Of a stretch of 64,000 nucleotides of DNA, positions 1 to 7,572 are shown piece after piece. The position numbers were made by a program, and so were the translations under genes. Within the stretch, counting starts at the first letter, position 1. The number at the start of each line of letters is the position of its first letter. Under the pieces are notes generated by a model. The model searched no databases and was not told the DNA's origin. It saw only the letters and a list, made by a program, of their open reading frames with translations. The DNA comes from Leptolyngbya sp. Heron Island J (GTDB lineage Bacteria; Cyanobacteriota; Cyanobacteriia; Phormidesmidales; Phormidesmidaceae), in assembly GCF_000482245.1 (NCBI RefSeq), contig NZ_AWNH01000060.1:1-64000 (forward strand). The letters run 5' to 3'.

Positions 1-540
1 GTGGCCATTCCCCACGGTCTCTATGACCTTCAGCAAAACAAAGGGTACGTCCAAATTGGGACGAGTCGAGATACCTCAGAATTTGCCTGTGACTCCATCT
101 ATCATTGGTGGACTCACCATGGGAGCAATGACTATCCCACGGCCTCATCGATTCTCCTATTGTGTGATGCCGGAGGGAGCAACAATGCGCGTCACTATAT
201 CTTCAAGGAAGACCTCCAAACTTTAGCCAATGACTTGGGAATTGAGATTCGCGTTGCCCATTACCCACCCTATACCTCCAAATACAATCCTATTGAACAT
301 CGATTATTTGCTCAGATTTCACGCACCTGCCAAGGGGCCATTTTTGAATCGCTTGAAGCACTCAGCAACTTGATAGCTCAAACCTCTACCAAGACTGGAT
401 TATCCGTTGTGACCACGATTATCGATGCGGTCTATGAGACCGGACGTAAAGCTGCCGATGAGTTTAAGGCTCACATGCCCCTTCGCTTTGATGACCATTT
501 ACCTCAATGGAATTATGTCGCTCAACCACAACACATATAA
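1..540 (+). mobile_element. ISAzo13-type transposase, C-terminal part
   Basis: This is the last 179 residues of a DDE transposase, running off the left edge of the window. An acidic residue followed by GGSNNARHY (about residues 56-65) and the block PPYTSKYNPIEHRLF (about residues 89-103) are the second D and final E regions of the ISAzo13-like DDE fold, which moves the element by cutting and joining DNA at its ends. The GTG at position 1 is only where the window begins, so the true start lies upstream. The stop is at 538-540, and the neighbouring NTPase reading frame on the other strand continues into this DNA, so the element's end lies close to 541. I did not find terminal repeats because only one end is present. 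Family assignment is by motif; activity is unknown. Confidence 0.8.
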
Positions 541-1099
541 AATTGGAAGTTATTAAATCCTTATTCCTTAGCATGGCAGCATCAGTCCCTCGCTCACCAA
601 CAACATCTACAAGCTTTTTATTGGATTCCGATAGGTTTAGTAATGTCCCTAATACATCAGTGCTCAGCTTAACTAAGTTTTTGACCCGTTTCAGTTGGTC
701 ATCAGTAACCGCCCCCAACCGCCTTTCTGATTGGGTCTCCAGCTGGTTAAGAGTATCAAAATACTGATTATACCGATCCCAAAATGGATCTCCGCCCCAG
801 GTATCTACCTCAGCGATTTGGCTGTAGAGCTTAGCCATCAGCTTAATAGGCTCGCTAATACCTTCGGTTTGGCCATAGTACACAATGGCTGTTCGGGCCT
901 TTTCCCTAGCCAGTTCCAAAAGCTGTCGTGTCAGATGTGATTTACCAACACCCCCTGCTCCCCAAGGATGAAAGACGATAGGACTTTCTGAGGGCTTTTC
1001 TAAGGCAATTGCAAAGTCTTGGACAAAGTCTTCAGCTTCTGGTCGAGAAATAAAGGGCTCGGCAGGAGGCATAGTGCGAATATTAAGCAGGCTGACCAA
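464..1099 (-). pseudogene. P-loop NTPase (STAND/AAA-like), truncated by IS
   Basis: The frame encodes 211 residues. After a short lead-in, FISRPEAEDFVQDF precedes a Walker A motif, GAGGVGKSHL (about residues 47-56), followed by helical sequence of the kind found in AAA or NB-ARC (STAND) ATPases. Such proteins normally continue into a sensor region, often with repeats. Here the recognisable sequence stops near residue 185 (LRNKDLI), and the last 25 or so residues are read from transposase DNA in reverse, so the gene has lost its C-terminal part to the insertion. The start at 1099 is followed by natural protein sequence. No Walker B or sensor domain can be seen. Function is not known; defence or signalling STAND proteins are one possibility, by inference only. 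Confidence 0.65.
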
Positions 1100-1302
1100 A
1101 TTTTAACTTTTGTACCCTGGGGTGTCTTTGGCTAAACATCTTGATTTAAGGAATATTGACTGTTCTGGCACAATCCTCTGACTAGAGAACACTTTAAATT
1201 TTATTGATTCATCCTGGCCCATTGACTGAGTACAAATGTGCCCGTATTCTGGTCTATCAAGCCGCATTTGCGCGGTGATCATACAGAACTCAATCTTTGG
1301 CA

Positions 1303-1415
1303 CCGTTGGCAGGTGTTGCAGCACCTAGCCAACGGCTAACCCCCGCTGACGCAACCAGTCGGAGGCTTTGGTTATGGTACCTTAGCTGTCCCGATGTGCC
1401 TATTTCGGGGCAGCT
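1303..1415 (+). promoter_or_regulatory. Structured leader with three hairpins
   Basis: Three stems follow one another ahead of the small gene at 1472. The first pairs 1303-1315 with 1322-1335 (CCGTTGGCAGGTG against CACCTAGCCAACGG, one bulged A). The second is short, 1346-1350 with 1358-1362. The third pairs AGCTGTCCCGA (1384-1394) with TCGGGGCAGCT (1405-1415) with one G-U. None has a U-tract, so they are not ordinary terminators. A folded 5' leader controlling the small gene is an inference; I do not recognise a named riboswitch. Confidence 0.4.
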
Positions 1416-1471
1416 GAGGAGCGAGTTCTGGCTTCCTTGTCCTTTACGCTTACAAACAGGAAACCAGAACC

Positions 1472-1759
1472 ATGCCAACAACAATTGAACTGCAAACCGC
1501 AGCACCGTCCGCCTTTCGCGACGTGCCTGCCCCCGTTGTCTTACCTGCCATCCTGGCTACCACATCGCCATTCCAGCCCGATAAAGTCCGCCATTTGGTT
1601 TTTGGCACCACTGCCGCTGTGCAGTTCACCATCAAAGACCTCCACAGGCGCGGCTATGCCGAACCCAACGATTGGAGCCAACCCCTACCCACCGGACGCC
1701 CCGGTGAAGTCATGGCCATTTTGACCAAGCGTATTGAGCCAGAGCCCCAAATGTCGTAA
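1472..1759 (+). CDS. Small cyanobacterial protein, function unknown
   Basis: The product has 95 residues. The N-terminal half is Ala/Pro-rich and ordinary; the C-terminal half, from VRHLVFGTTAAV to GEVMAILTKRI, holds a pattern (W-x-x-P-L-P-T-G-x-P-x-E-V-M-x-x-L) that recurs in a decayed copy at 41750-41874 in this window and, from memory, in many short cyanobacterial ORFs. ATG at 1472 has an AGGA ten bases upstream. There is no signal peptide, membrane segment or catalytic motif. The gene sits between a structured leader and a MITE-like repeat, suggesting a mobile or lineage-specific neighbourhood. Role unknown. Confidence 0.6.
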   Translation: MPTTIELQTAAPSAFRDVPAPVVLPAILATTSPFQPDKVRHLVFGTTAAVQFTIKDLHRRGYAEPNDWSQPLPTGRPGEVMAILTKRIEPEPQMS

Positions 1760-1762
1760 TGC

Positions 1763-1880
1763 CGTAGGTTGGTGTTGAGCTGGCAAAACCCAACAAATCC
1801 AACCATTTTGCGCTTAGGGAGCCAGGCCATGACGCAATATATTCTGCATGTTGGGTTTCGTGCCTCAACGCCAACCTACG
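1763..1880. repeat. MITE-like inverted-repeat element
   Basis: A 118-bp stretch is bounded by 17-bp inverted arms with one mismatch: CGTAGGTTGGTGTTGAG (1763-1779) and CTCAACGCCAACCTACG (1864-1880). Inside is a second inverted pair, AAACCCAACA and TGTTGGGTTT. It has no coding capacity and fills the gap between the small gene and the Hsp70 stop. GTAGGTTGGG-type elements are widespread repeats in cyanobacterial genomes; that this one belongs to them is from memory. Confidence 0.65.
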
Positions 1881-1919
1881 AGATATCGCGGGGCACCCGG
1901 AGCCCAATGCCCCGAAAAC

Positions 1920-3488
1920 CTACTCTTCTTCATCGGCGGCCGCTAAGGCCGCCATCAAGGAACCTTCACTTAAATCAAACAGCTGATCCAAACTCTCCTT
2001 TGCCTGAACCAGTTCGCTGCTGGATAGCCTGCCAGTATCGGCATCACTAACCACTAGAGAGTTCTGTTGTCCAGCGCCCTTTTCGGTAGCCGTGACAGTG
2101 AGAATGCCGTTGATGTCAAAATCAAAGGAAACTTCTACCTGAATGGCACCTGCTGGTTTGGGGGGTAACCCTTCCACCATAAAAGACCCCAAGGGAACAT
2201 TTTCTTTGGCAATGGCATTTTCACCCTGATACACATCGATCTCCACTTTCTCCTGGTTATTGCTAGAGGTTGTGTAAATCTCAGAGCGCGATGTAGGAAT
2301 CACCGTATTGCGCGGAATAATCGTGCTGAACATCCCTGGCATCGGGATGCCCATGCCCACATCCATCATGGCGGCGATGCCAAGAGAGTGGGGGACGACA
2401 TCCACCAAAATCGACTCAATTTCAGCCCCTGAGAGCACACCGGCTTGCACCGCAGCCCCCATGGCGACACACAGGTCTGGCTCAAAGCTGCTGAGGGGTA
2501 CCCCTGGCAGATGGTTTTGTACCAGTCGTTGTACCAAAGGAATCCGGGTGGAGCCTCCTACCAACACGATCCGATCAAGGTCATCGCCTGCCATAGAGGC
2601 ATCACTCAGTGCCCGATCAATTGCTGCCAAGGTTTCCTTGAGCATGGGGCTAATCAAATGTTCAAAATCATCTCGGGCAATTTCTGTTTCCAGGTGCAGG
2701 GCGGTGCTGCCCTGGCTCACTAAAAATGGTTCTCGCACTGTGACAAAACCATGCTCACTCAGCTCAATTTTGGCGGCTTCTGCTGCTCGTAACAATCGGG
2801 CTTCAATCGCTGGATCGTCGGGTAGAGCTTCACCATGGACCTGCTGAAACTTGTCTGTTAAGTGGCGCTGCAGCTGGCGATCAAAGTCGTCTCCGCCCAA
2901 ACGATTATTGCCATGGCTGGCTAATACCTCGGTGACATCACCGGTAATATCGACAATGGAGACATCAAAGGTGCCTCCACCCAGGTCGTATACCAAAACG
3001 GTTTCTCCCTCTTCGCTGCGATTTTCAAAAACCAGTGCGGCAGCTGTGGGCTCATTTAAAATTTGCAAAACTTCCAACCCGGCAATCTCGCCAGCTTCTT
3101 TGGTGGCCTGACGCTGGGCATCAGTAAAGTAAGCGGGTACCGTAATCACTGCCTGGGTGATCGGTTCTTCGAGCACCTTTTCGGCCTCTGCCTTGAGGGT
3201 ACGCAAAATCATGGCCGAAATGGCCTGGGGGGAGTAGGTTTGATCGCCAAGAACAGCTTGAAAGTCTGTTCCCATATGACGCTTAATAGATTTAATTGTG
3301 CGTTCTGGAGCAGAAGCATACTGACGTAGGGCATAGGCTCCTACTAATAGCTGACCGTTGTTATCTAAACCCACACAGGAGGGCAGTAACAGTTCATCAT
3401 CATCGTCCGGAATCACCCAGGGTTGACCGCCATCCAGGGCAGCAACAACAGAATTAGTAGTGCCGAGATCAATACCGATAATGGCCAT
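1920..3488 (-). CDS. Short Hsp70-family chaperone
   Basis: The 522-residue product is an Hsp70 ATPase that should bind and release unfolded polypeptide in the cytosol. The nucleotide-binding domain has the phosphate-1 motif IGIDLGTTNS (residues 4-13), phosphate-2 VYDLGGGTFDVSI (about 166-178) and adenosine motif IVLVGGSTRIP (about 307-317). The hydrophobic linker is DVVPHSLGI (about 363-371), and a substrate-binding beta domain follows to about 480, including VYQGENAIAKEN and DINGILTVTATEKG. Canonical DnaK is about 630 residues; here the helical lid is cut to some 35 residues ending in Asp/Glu, so substrate capture is probably fast and weak. It is the last gene of a TPR-J-GrpE-Hsp70 operon, 60 bp after GrpE. 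It is a paralogue rather than the housekeeping DnaK. Confidence 0.93.
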   Translation of the reverse strand: MAIIGIDLGTTNSVVAALDGGQPWVIPDDDDELLLPSCVGLDNNGQLLVGAYALRQYASAPERTIKSIKRHMGTDFQAVLGDQTYSPQAISAMILRTLKAEAEKVLEEPITQAVITVPAYFTDAQRQATKEAGEIAGLEVLQILNEPTAAALVFENRSEEGETVLVYDLGGGTFDVSIVDITGDVTEVLASHGNNRLGGDDFDRQLQRHLTDKFQQVHGEALPDDPAIEARLLRAAEAAKIELSEHGFVTVREPFLVSQGSTALHLETEIARDDFEHLISPMLKETLAAIDRALSDASMAGDDLDRIVLVGGSTRIPLVQRLVQNHLPGVPLSSFEPDLCVAMGAAVQAGVLSGAEIESILVDVVPHSLGIAAMMDVGMGIPMPGMFSTIIPRNTVIPTSRSEIYTTSSNNQEKVEIDVYQGENAIAKENVPLGSFMVEGLPPKPAGAIQVEVSFDFDINGILTVTATEKGAGQQNSLVVSDADTGRLSSSELVQAKESLDQLFDLSEGSLMAALAAADEEE

Positions 3489-3548
3489 GGTTTAAAGGCG
3501 AGAATTTTATAGGGTAGAAAAATGTGCCTGGATAGACAATCGGGATTT

Positions 3549-4052
3549 TTAGGAACTTGATGATTGATGGTCAGTTGCTTCTGCAACAATTACCTGGGCT
3601 TCTCGTAACACTCGGTCTTGCCAACGATATCCTTTGAGAATTTCCTTAATGACCGTATTGGGGGGAGCTTCTGGACTGGCTTCTCGTCCCATGGCGTTCA
3701 TTTGGCTTGGATCAAAGGGGTACCCCAGGGTGTCGATGGGGGTTACTGCCTGGCGTTCTAATATGTCTAGAAGCGACTGCCGAATTAGAGAAACGCCATC
3801 GTAAGCACTCTTGACGACGGCATTGAGTTCGCCAGGGTGGTCAGGCGTTGGCTGGGTAGTCCAGGGAAATAATCTGCGCCACCAGTTACTGCTGTCGGCA
3901 GGCTGTTGCTGTTGCTGCTGCTGCGCCTGCTGCCAGTGGTTACAGGCACGGTCTAAGTCATCCAACACCGGTAACAGTTCTAGAAAAATTTGAGACTGCT
4001 GTTTCTGAAGCTGACGACGCTGGGCGATGCGATCGCGAGGAGACTGGGACAT
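3549..4052 (-). CDS. GrpE-like nucleotide exchange factor
   Basis: The 167-residue protein should exchange ADP for ATP on the Hsp70 encoded just downstream. The GrpE signature is present: LLPVLDDLDRACNHW in the helical region and GYPFDPSQMNAMGRE (about residues 108-122) followed by an ending rich in beta strand (VIKEILKGYRWQDRVLREAQVIVA). It is shorter than housekeeping GrpE (about 200 or more residues), with little of the long N-terminal dimer helix. A run of eight glutamines lies near residues 43-50, and a Trp-rich stretch follows it. The gene starts 20 bp after the J-protein stop, so the two are cotranscribed. Assignment to the family is firm; dedication to this Hsp70 is inferred from the operon. 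Confidence 0.9.
   Translation of the reverse strand: MSQSPRDRIAQRRQLQKQQSQIFLELLPVLDDLDRACNHWQQAQQQQQQQPADSSNWWRRLFPWTTQPTPDHPGELNAVVKSAYDGVSLIRQSLLDILERQAVTPIDTLGYPFDPSQMNAMGREASPEAPPNTVIKEILKGYRWQDRVLREAQVIVAEATDHQSSSS
3901..3933. repeat. CAG/CAA triplet run (poly-Gln)
   Basis: On the plus strand the run reads as consecutive CTG/TTG/CTGC units and encodes the poly-glutamine tract of the GrpE-like protein on the minus strand. Such a triplet run could change length by slippage. Confidence 0.6.
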
Positions 4053-4072
4053 TGGCGTTCTTATTAAAAGCG

Positions 4073-4369
4073 TTAAAAGGTAAGGCGGGTGAGCGTTTTT
4101 AGATCAACCTGAATCTTATCAGTGGCCTGCTCCCTGAGGGTAGCCAGGGTTTTATCATCAAAACTGGCTTCTAGCGGTTTGCGCTTAAAGAACTCTTCTA
4201 CGGTGACCGTGCTGCCTTGACGTACGGCATCATAGGCGGCTCGAATTGCTTTAAACTCCTGGGGGTGGGTATGGGCCGGAAATTCTTTTAGTTTGGCGTG
4301 ATAAGCCCGTTTAATCTCTTTGGGACTGGAACCAGGGGCAATACCTAGCTGTTCAAAAGGGTTGTTCAT
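4073..4369 (-). CDS. Small J-domain-like protein lacking HPD
   Basis: The 98-residue product is little more than a J domain. Helix I (PFEQLGIAPGSSPKEIKRAYH), helix II (AYHAKLKEFP) and helix III (PQEFKAIRAAYDAV) match DnaJ, which stimulates Hsp70 ATPase activity. The essential HPD tripeptide between helices II and III is absent: the sequence runs KEFPAHTHPQEFK. A C-terminal tail of about 35 residues follows, with no Gly/Phe region or zinc domain. It lies between the TPR gene and GrpE in the same operon (63 and 20 bp gaps). HPD-less J-like proteins exist in other bacteria, so this may be a family feature and not decay. It may tether Hsp70 without triggering it, which is inference. Confidence 0.8.
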   Translation of the reverse strand: MNNPFEQLGIAPGSSPKEIKRAYHAKLKEFPAHTHPQEFKAIRAAYDAVRQGSTVTVEEFFKRKPLEASFDDKTLATLREQATDKIQVDLKTLTRLTF

Positions 4370-4401
4370 AACTTATGTTGTAAATTTTCTAACGTGCAGA
4401 T

Positions 4402-4413
4402 GTTCCATGGAAC
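4402..4413. repeat. GTTCCATGGAAC palindrome
   Basis: A perfect 12-bp palindrome lies in the 63-bp gap between the TPR and J genes. The same 12 bases form the centre of the 50-bp palindrome at 22017-22066. It may be a worn copy of the same dispersed repeat. Confidence 0.4.
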
Positions 4414-4432
4414 GCCTATGGGATTGCATATA

Positions 4433-6958
4433 TTATCGAGATCGCCGAGAGCGTTTAGATTTTTTTGACTTCGGTGGTGGCCCAAAAAACTCTTGCTCAA
4501 AGGCGTCTGAGTCTTCAAAACCGCCAAAAATGGGCAAAGGGAATCCTTCGCCGGAGGCACCACCAAAGGGACCACCCGGCGGCATGGTTTCTCCCATTTC
4601 AGCGGCCATCATTTCCATAATGATTTGCTCCATTAATTCTGGTGGGACTTCTTCCCCAAACTGAGCCTGGGCCATTTTGGCGATCAGATTCACCATGTCC
4701 TGCATGGAAGGGGGGCGACCTGAGCGACTCATGCTAGACATGGCTGAACGGGTCATGGACTGGGACTGGAGCCATTCTTCATCACGGCAGGCATTTAGGG
4801 CCTCAGCATCCTGTAGCCGCCGAGCCAGGTCAAACCCCTGATCAAACAGTTCCTGATACTCAGGACTTTCGTAGGAAAATGTCGTTGCTTTGGCTAACAG
4901 CAACAGTGGATTTTGAGGTTCTTTGGATAATGCCTGATCTAGCCATGGTAACAATACAGATGTAGTTGTAAACCAACGCACATTCAGCTGTAGCTGGGCA
5001 ATGGCTTGATACGGCTTAGCTGTAGATTGTAGATAGTGATTGATGGGGGTAGTCAGACGATCAGCTTTCTTTTCTTTCACCGTCAGGTACACCAGGTTGG
5101 CAACTTGTGCCTCAGGCTGAGAGTTTATTAGCTGGACCAGCTGAGTGTGATAACGATTTTGCAAAGCGGCAAGGCCCTTTTTCCGTTTGGCATAGAGTGC
5201 CATTACTAAACAAATCGCCTGGAGTACGGGCATCTGTTCAGCCGGGTTTAAGGGGGTCAGCAGCGTCTCCCATTGATTAGCGGCTTTAGTTTGGTCAAAG
5301 GTCACGCGCTGATCTTTATTGGGGGTATCAGTAGCGGCATCGACAAAAATCTTGATGGCACGACTAGGGAAATCATGGCGCTCTAAATTGCCAGTGGCAT
5401 CCTGCAGCATAAAGAAGAGGCGGTAGGTAAAGATTTCCTGCCAGCGAGGAATATCGGGTTCAGTATCCAGATCGCCAAAAGCCTTGCCGTACTGACGCCT
5501 TACCTGCTTGATAGTATCGGTGTCACCGGTTTCTTCGAGACAGTTAATCAGCTCCTCGTAAATGTTGACAAAGCTGGAACCTCCTTTGAGAGCCTGGGTG
5601 AGTAGTGGAATCGCCTGCTGATAGTGCTTCCGTTTTGCCGCCAGCAGTCCCTGGCGACCAATCACAGAAGGCGAGTCGGCAGCCAATTTAATTGCTGGTT
5701 TCAGGGTTTGTTCCGCCTGTCCCAGTTTTTTGAGATTGATTAAATGGTCACAGGTCCAGCAGTGGAGATGGGCCAAAATAGACTGCTGTTGCGGCTTGGT
5801 CCAGGTGGTTTGCGTCTCTACCCATTGGACTAACTTTTTGACAACGCCTATGGCCGCCTGGTCAGCTCCACTTGCAAACATGGCCTGGCGGAGATGAATG
5901 GCAATTTGTGGGTCTTGGAGGGTAGGGGGTAATAAACGAGACCAGAACACCTCAGCATACTCAGGCTCATCCATCCTCATGGCGGCGTCACCAGCCAAGG
6001 TCATCAACGGGTCATGTAACTCCTGGAGTAGAGGAAATGTATTGGCTGTTTCCTTTGAAATGTTGAGAAACATTTGGGCCGCATCATAGACTTCGTCACT
6101 GTCGATCATGCGCAGGGTTTCTAGCACCAAAGCAGATTGCTTTTCTATCGGTGTGAGACCCTCAAGCGGAATATGTTCTGAAAAGTCGTGACTAAAGGTG
6201 TTGGCTAATTGAATCAGGGTCAGCCGGACAATAGCCGGATGCTTGTCATAATTGGGTGTGAAGGTTGAAAAGGGTGATAGGCCCATCAATGGGCGGTTGA
6301 GTCCTAAGGTTTGCTCAGCGTCTGTCCAATGGCCTGCCTGCTGTTTGGCATAGGCTCTCCAGGCAGATGGCCTATCTCCTGGAGTCATTGGACGATTCAC
6401 TTTGTCGAAATGGGCCAGCGCCGCTTCATAGGATTTTTGGGTGAGCGAGAGCAAACCTCGGGCCCAGTGGATATGGACGGCGTAAAAGCGCTGTTTCTTG
6501 GTTTCGATCAGGGTTTCTAGCGTGTCGATGTGATCATTGAGCACCAGCAGCTTGAGATAACATCCTCCCTGCTGCTTGGGCAGTTGTTTGGTGTCGAAGG
6601 CGGTTTGTACCAGGTCTAAAGCTGCCTGGGGCTGGTCCTGTTCAACTAAGCATTTAGCCAGCCAATAGTAGGCTTCACCCTGCTCACCGCAGACCCCCAT
6701 CTCCATGGCTTGCTGCAGGGTTTCCTCGGCTTTGCGGTAATTGCCTTGCTCAGCTTCATTGATACCCCAGGCCAGTAAAATATCTGCTTCGCTCAGCTCG
6801 ATATCACTGAGTTGATTAAGTTTCTGAGCCCGTTTTAACTTTGTCAGTGCCTGTTGATAGAGCCCCTGTTCATAGCATTGGTTAATCTGGTCACCCAACG
6901 ACGACTTTGACAGACTCGATAACTGTTTGAAAGACCGCTTAGAACGTCGCCTACCCAT
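4433..6958 (-). CDS. Large TPR protein of the chaperone operon
   Basis: The 841-residue protein is almost all paired helices of tetratricopeptide type (for example QGNYRKAEETLQQAMEMG near residue 72 and KRKHYQQAIPLLTQALKGG near 440), a scaffold for protein binding. The last 110 residues differ. A Met-rich helix, MQDMVNLIAKMAQAQFGEE and MEQIIMEMMAAEMGE, leads into a Gly/Pro-rich stretch (PPGGPFGGASGEGFPLP) and a Lys/Arg tail; the N-terminus is also basic (MGRRRSKRSFK). This recalls the eukaryotic cochaperones Hip and Hop, which join TPRs to a Gly/Met/Pro segment. There is no signal peptide or membrane helix. ATG at 6958 has a strong AAGGAGGT. First gene of the TPR-J-GrpE-Hsp70 operon. A substrate or Hsp70 adaptor role is inference. 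Confidence 0.85.
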   Translation of the reverse strand: MGRRRSKRSFKQLSSLSKSSLGDQINQCYEQGLYQQALTKLKRAQKLNQLSDIELSEADILLAWGINEAEQGNYRKAEETLQQAMEMGVCGEQGEAYYWLAKCLVEQDQPQAALDLVQTAFDTKQLPKQQGGCYLKLLVLNDHIDTLETLIETKKQRFYAVHIHWARGLLSLTQKSYEAALAHFDKVNRPMTPGDRPSAWRAYAKQQAGHWTDAEQTLGLNRPLMGLSPFSTFTPNYDKHPAIVRLTLIQLANTFSHDFSEHIPLEGLTPIEKQSALVLETLRMIDSDEVYDAAQMFLNISKETANTFPLLQELHDPLMTLAGDAAMRMDEPEYAEVFWSRLLPPTLQDPQIAIHLRQAMFASGADQAAIGVVKKLVQWVETQTTWTKPQQQSILAHLHCWTCDHLINLKKLGQAEQTLKPAIKLAADSPSVIGRQGLLAAKRKHYQQAIPLLTQALKGGSSFVNIYEELINCLEETGDTDTIKQVRRQYGKAFGDLDTEPDIPRWQEIFTYRLFFMLQDATGNLERHDFPSRAIKIFVDAATDTPNKDQRVTFDQTKAANQWETLLTPLNPAEQMPVLQAICLVMALYAKRKKGLAALQNRYHTQLVQLINSQPEAQVANLVYLTVKEKKADRLTTPINHYLQSTAKPYQAIAQLQLNVRWFTTTSVLLPWLDQALSKEPQNPLLLLAKATTFSYESPEYQELFDQGFDLARRLQDAEALNACRDEEWLQSQSMTRSAMSSMSRSGRPPSMQDMVNLIAKMAQAQFGEEVPPELMEQIIMEMMAAEMGETMPPGGPFGGASGEGFPLPIFGGFEDSDAFEQEFFGPPPKSKKSKRSRRSR

Positions 6959-7572
6959 GGGTGACCTCCTTGGACTGATGTTCTATTAGCCTAGTAGATG
7001 AAGTTCTGTAGTGAAAGCTTTGTAAGTTCGTTTTAAGTTTTCGTGAGCACCTGTTTGACGGTCAGGGCAACTCACCACAGGCTAATTTTTTCTTTCTGAT
7101 TTAGCCTCTAAATTCTCTCTTCAAAGGCTAGAATAATGATGCAGATCACAAGTTTTCTGTAAGGCAGATCGTATCTTGTGTTGATATTCCCCCACTGTAA
7201 CGTGCCTTGATTTGAATCATATTGTTCCTGGCAAGAGATCAGTTTGTAAACTGTCCTGGTTGTGGGTGTTAATCCTGCCTTTTAAGAACGAAATTGCAAT
7301 GCTTTAGCTTGTGACGGTTAGAAGAATGGTCCTGCTTTAGTATGTCTTCAAGAACAGGTAGCTAGGGTCTAGTTGTTGCCGCTGGGTGCTATCTATTACT
7401 CTCTTCGGAGAGTGCTCTACTCTATCTTTCACTTTGGTCAAGATAATTTTTATCTCTAACAGCATTAGTTCTTATTTATTAGAACGTTTGCTATATCGGA
7501 ATCAGGTGTGTCATATCCGCAGCGGCATTCACTTTCTCTTATCGTTGTCACCTTCAGGATGCACACACAGTA
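6959..7572. other. Intergenic region, nothing recognised
   Basis: Between the divergent TPR operon and the membrane protein gene there are about 610 bases. I see no conserved ORF, tRNA or strong hairpin. It must carry the promoters of both transcripts, but no convincing -35/-10 pair stands out. Confidence 0.5.

Noticed and set aside
1103-1324. 73-codon minus-strand frame
   Set aside because: No ribosome site or motif, and overlaps the first leader hairpin.
2308-2847. 179-codon plus-strand frame
   Set aside because: Lies wholly inside the Hsp70 gene on the other strand; composition is that of an antisense frame.
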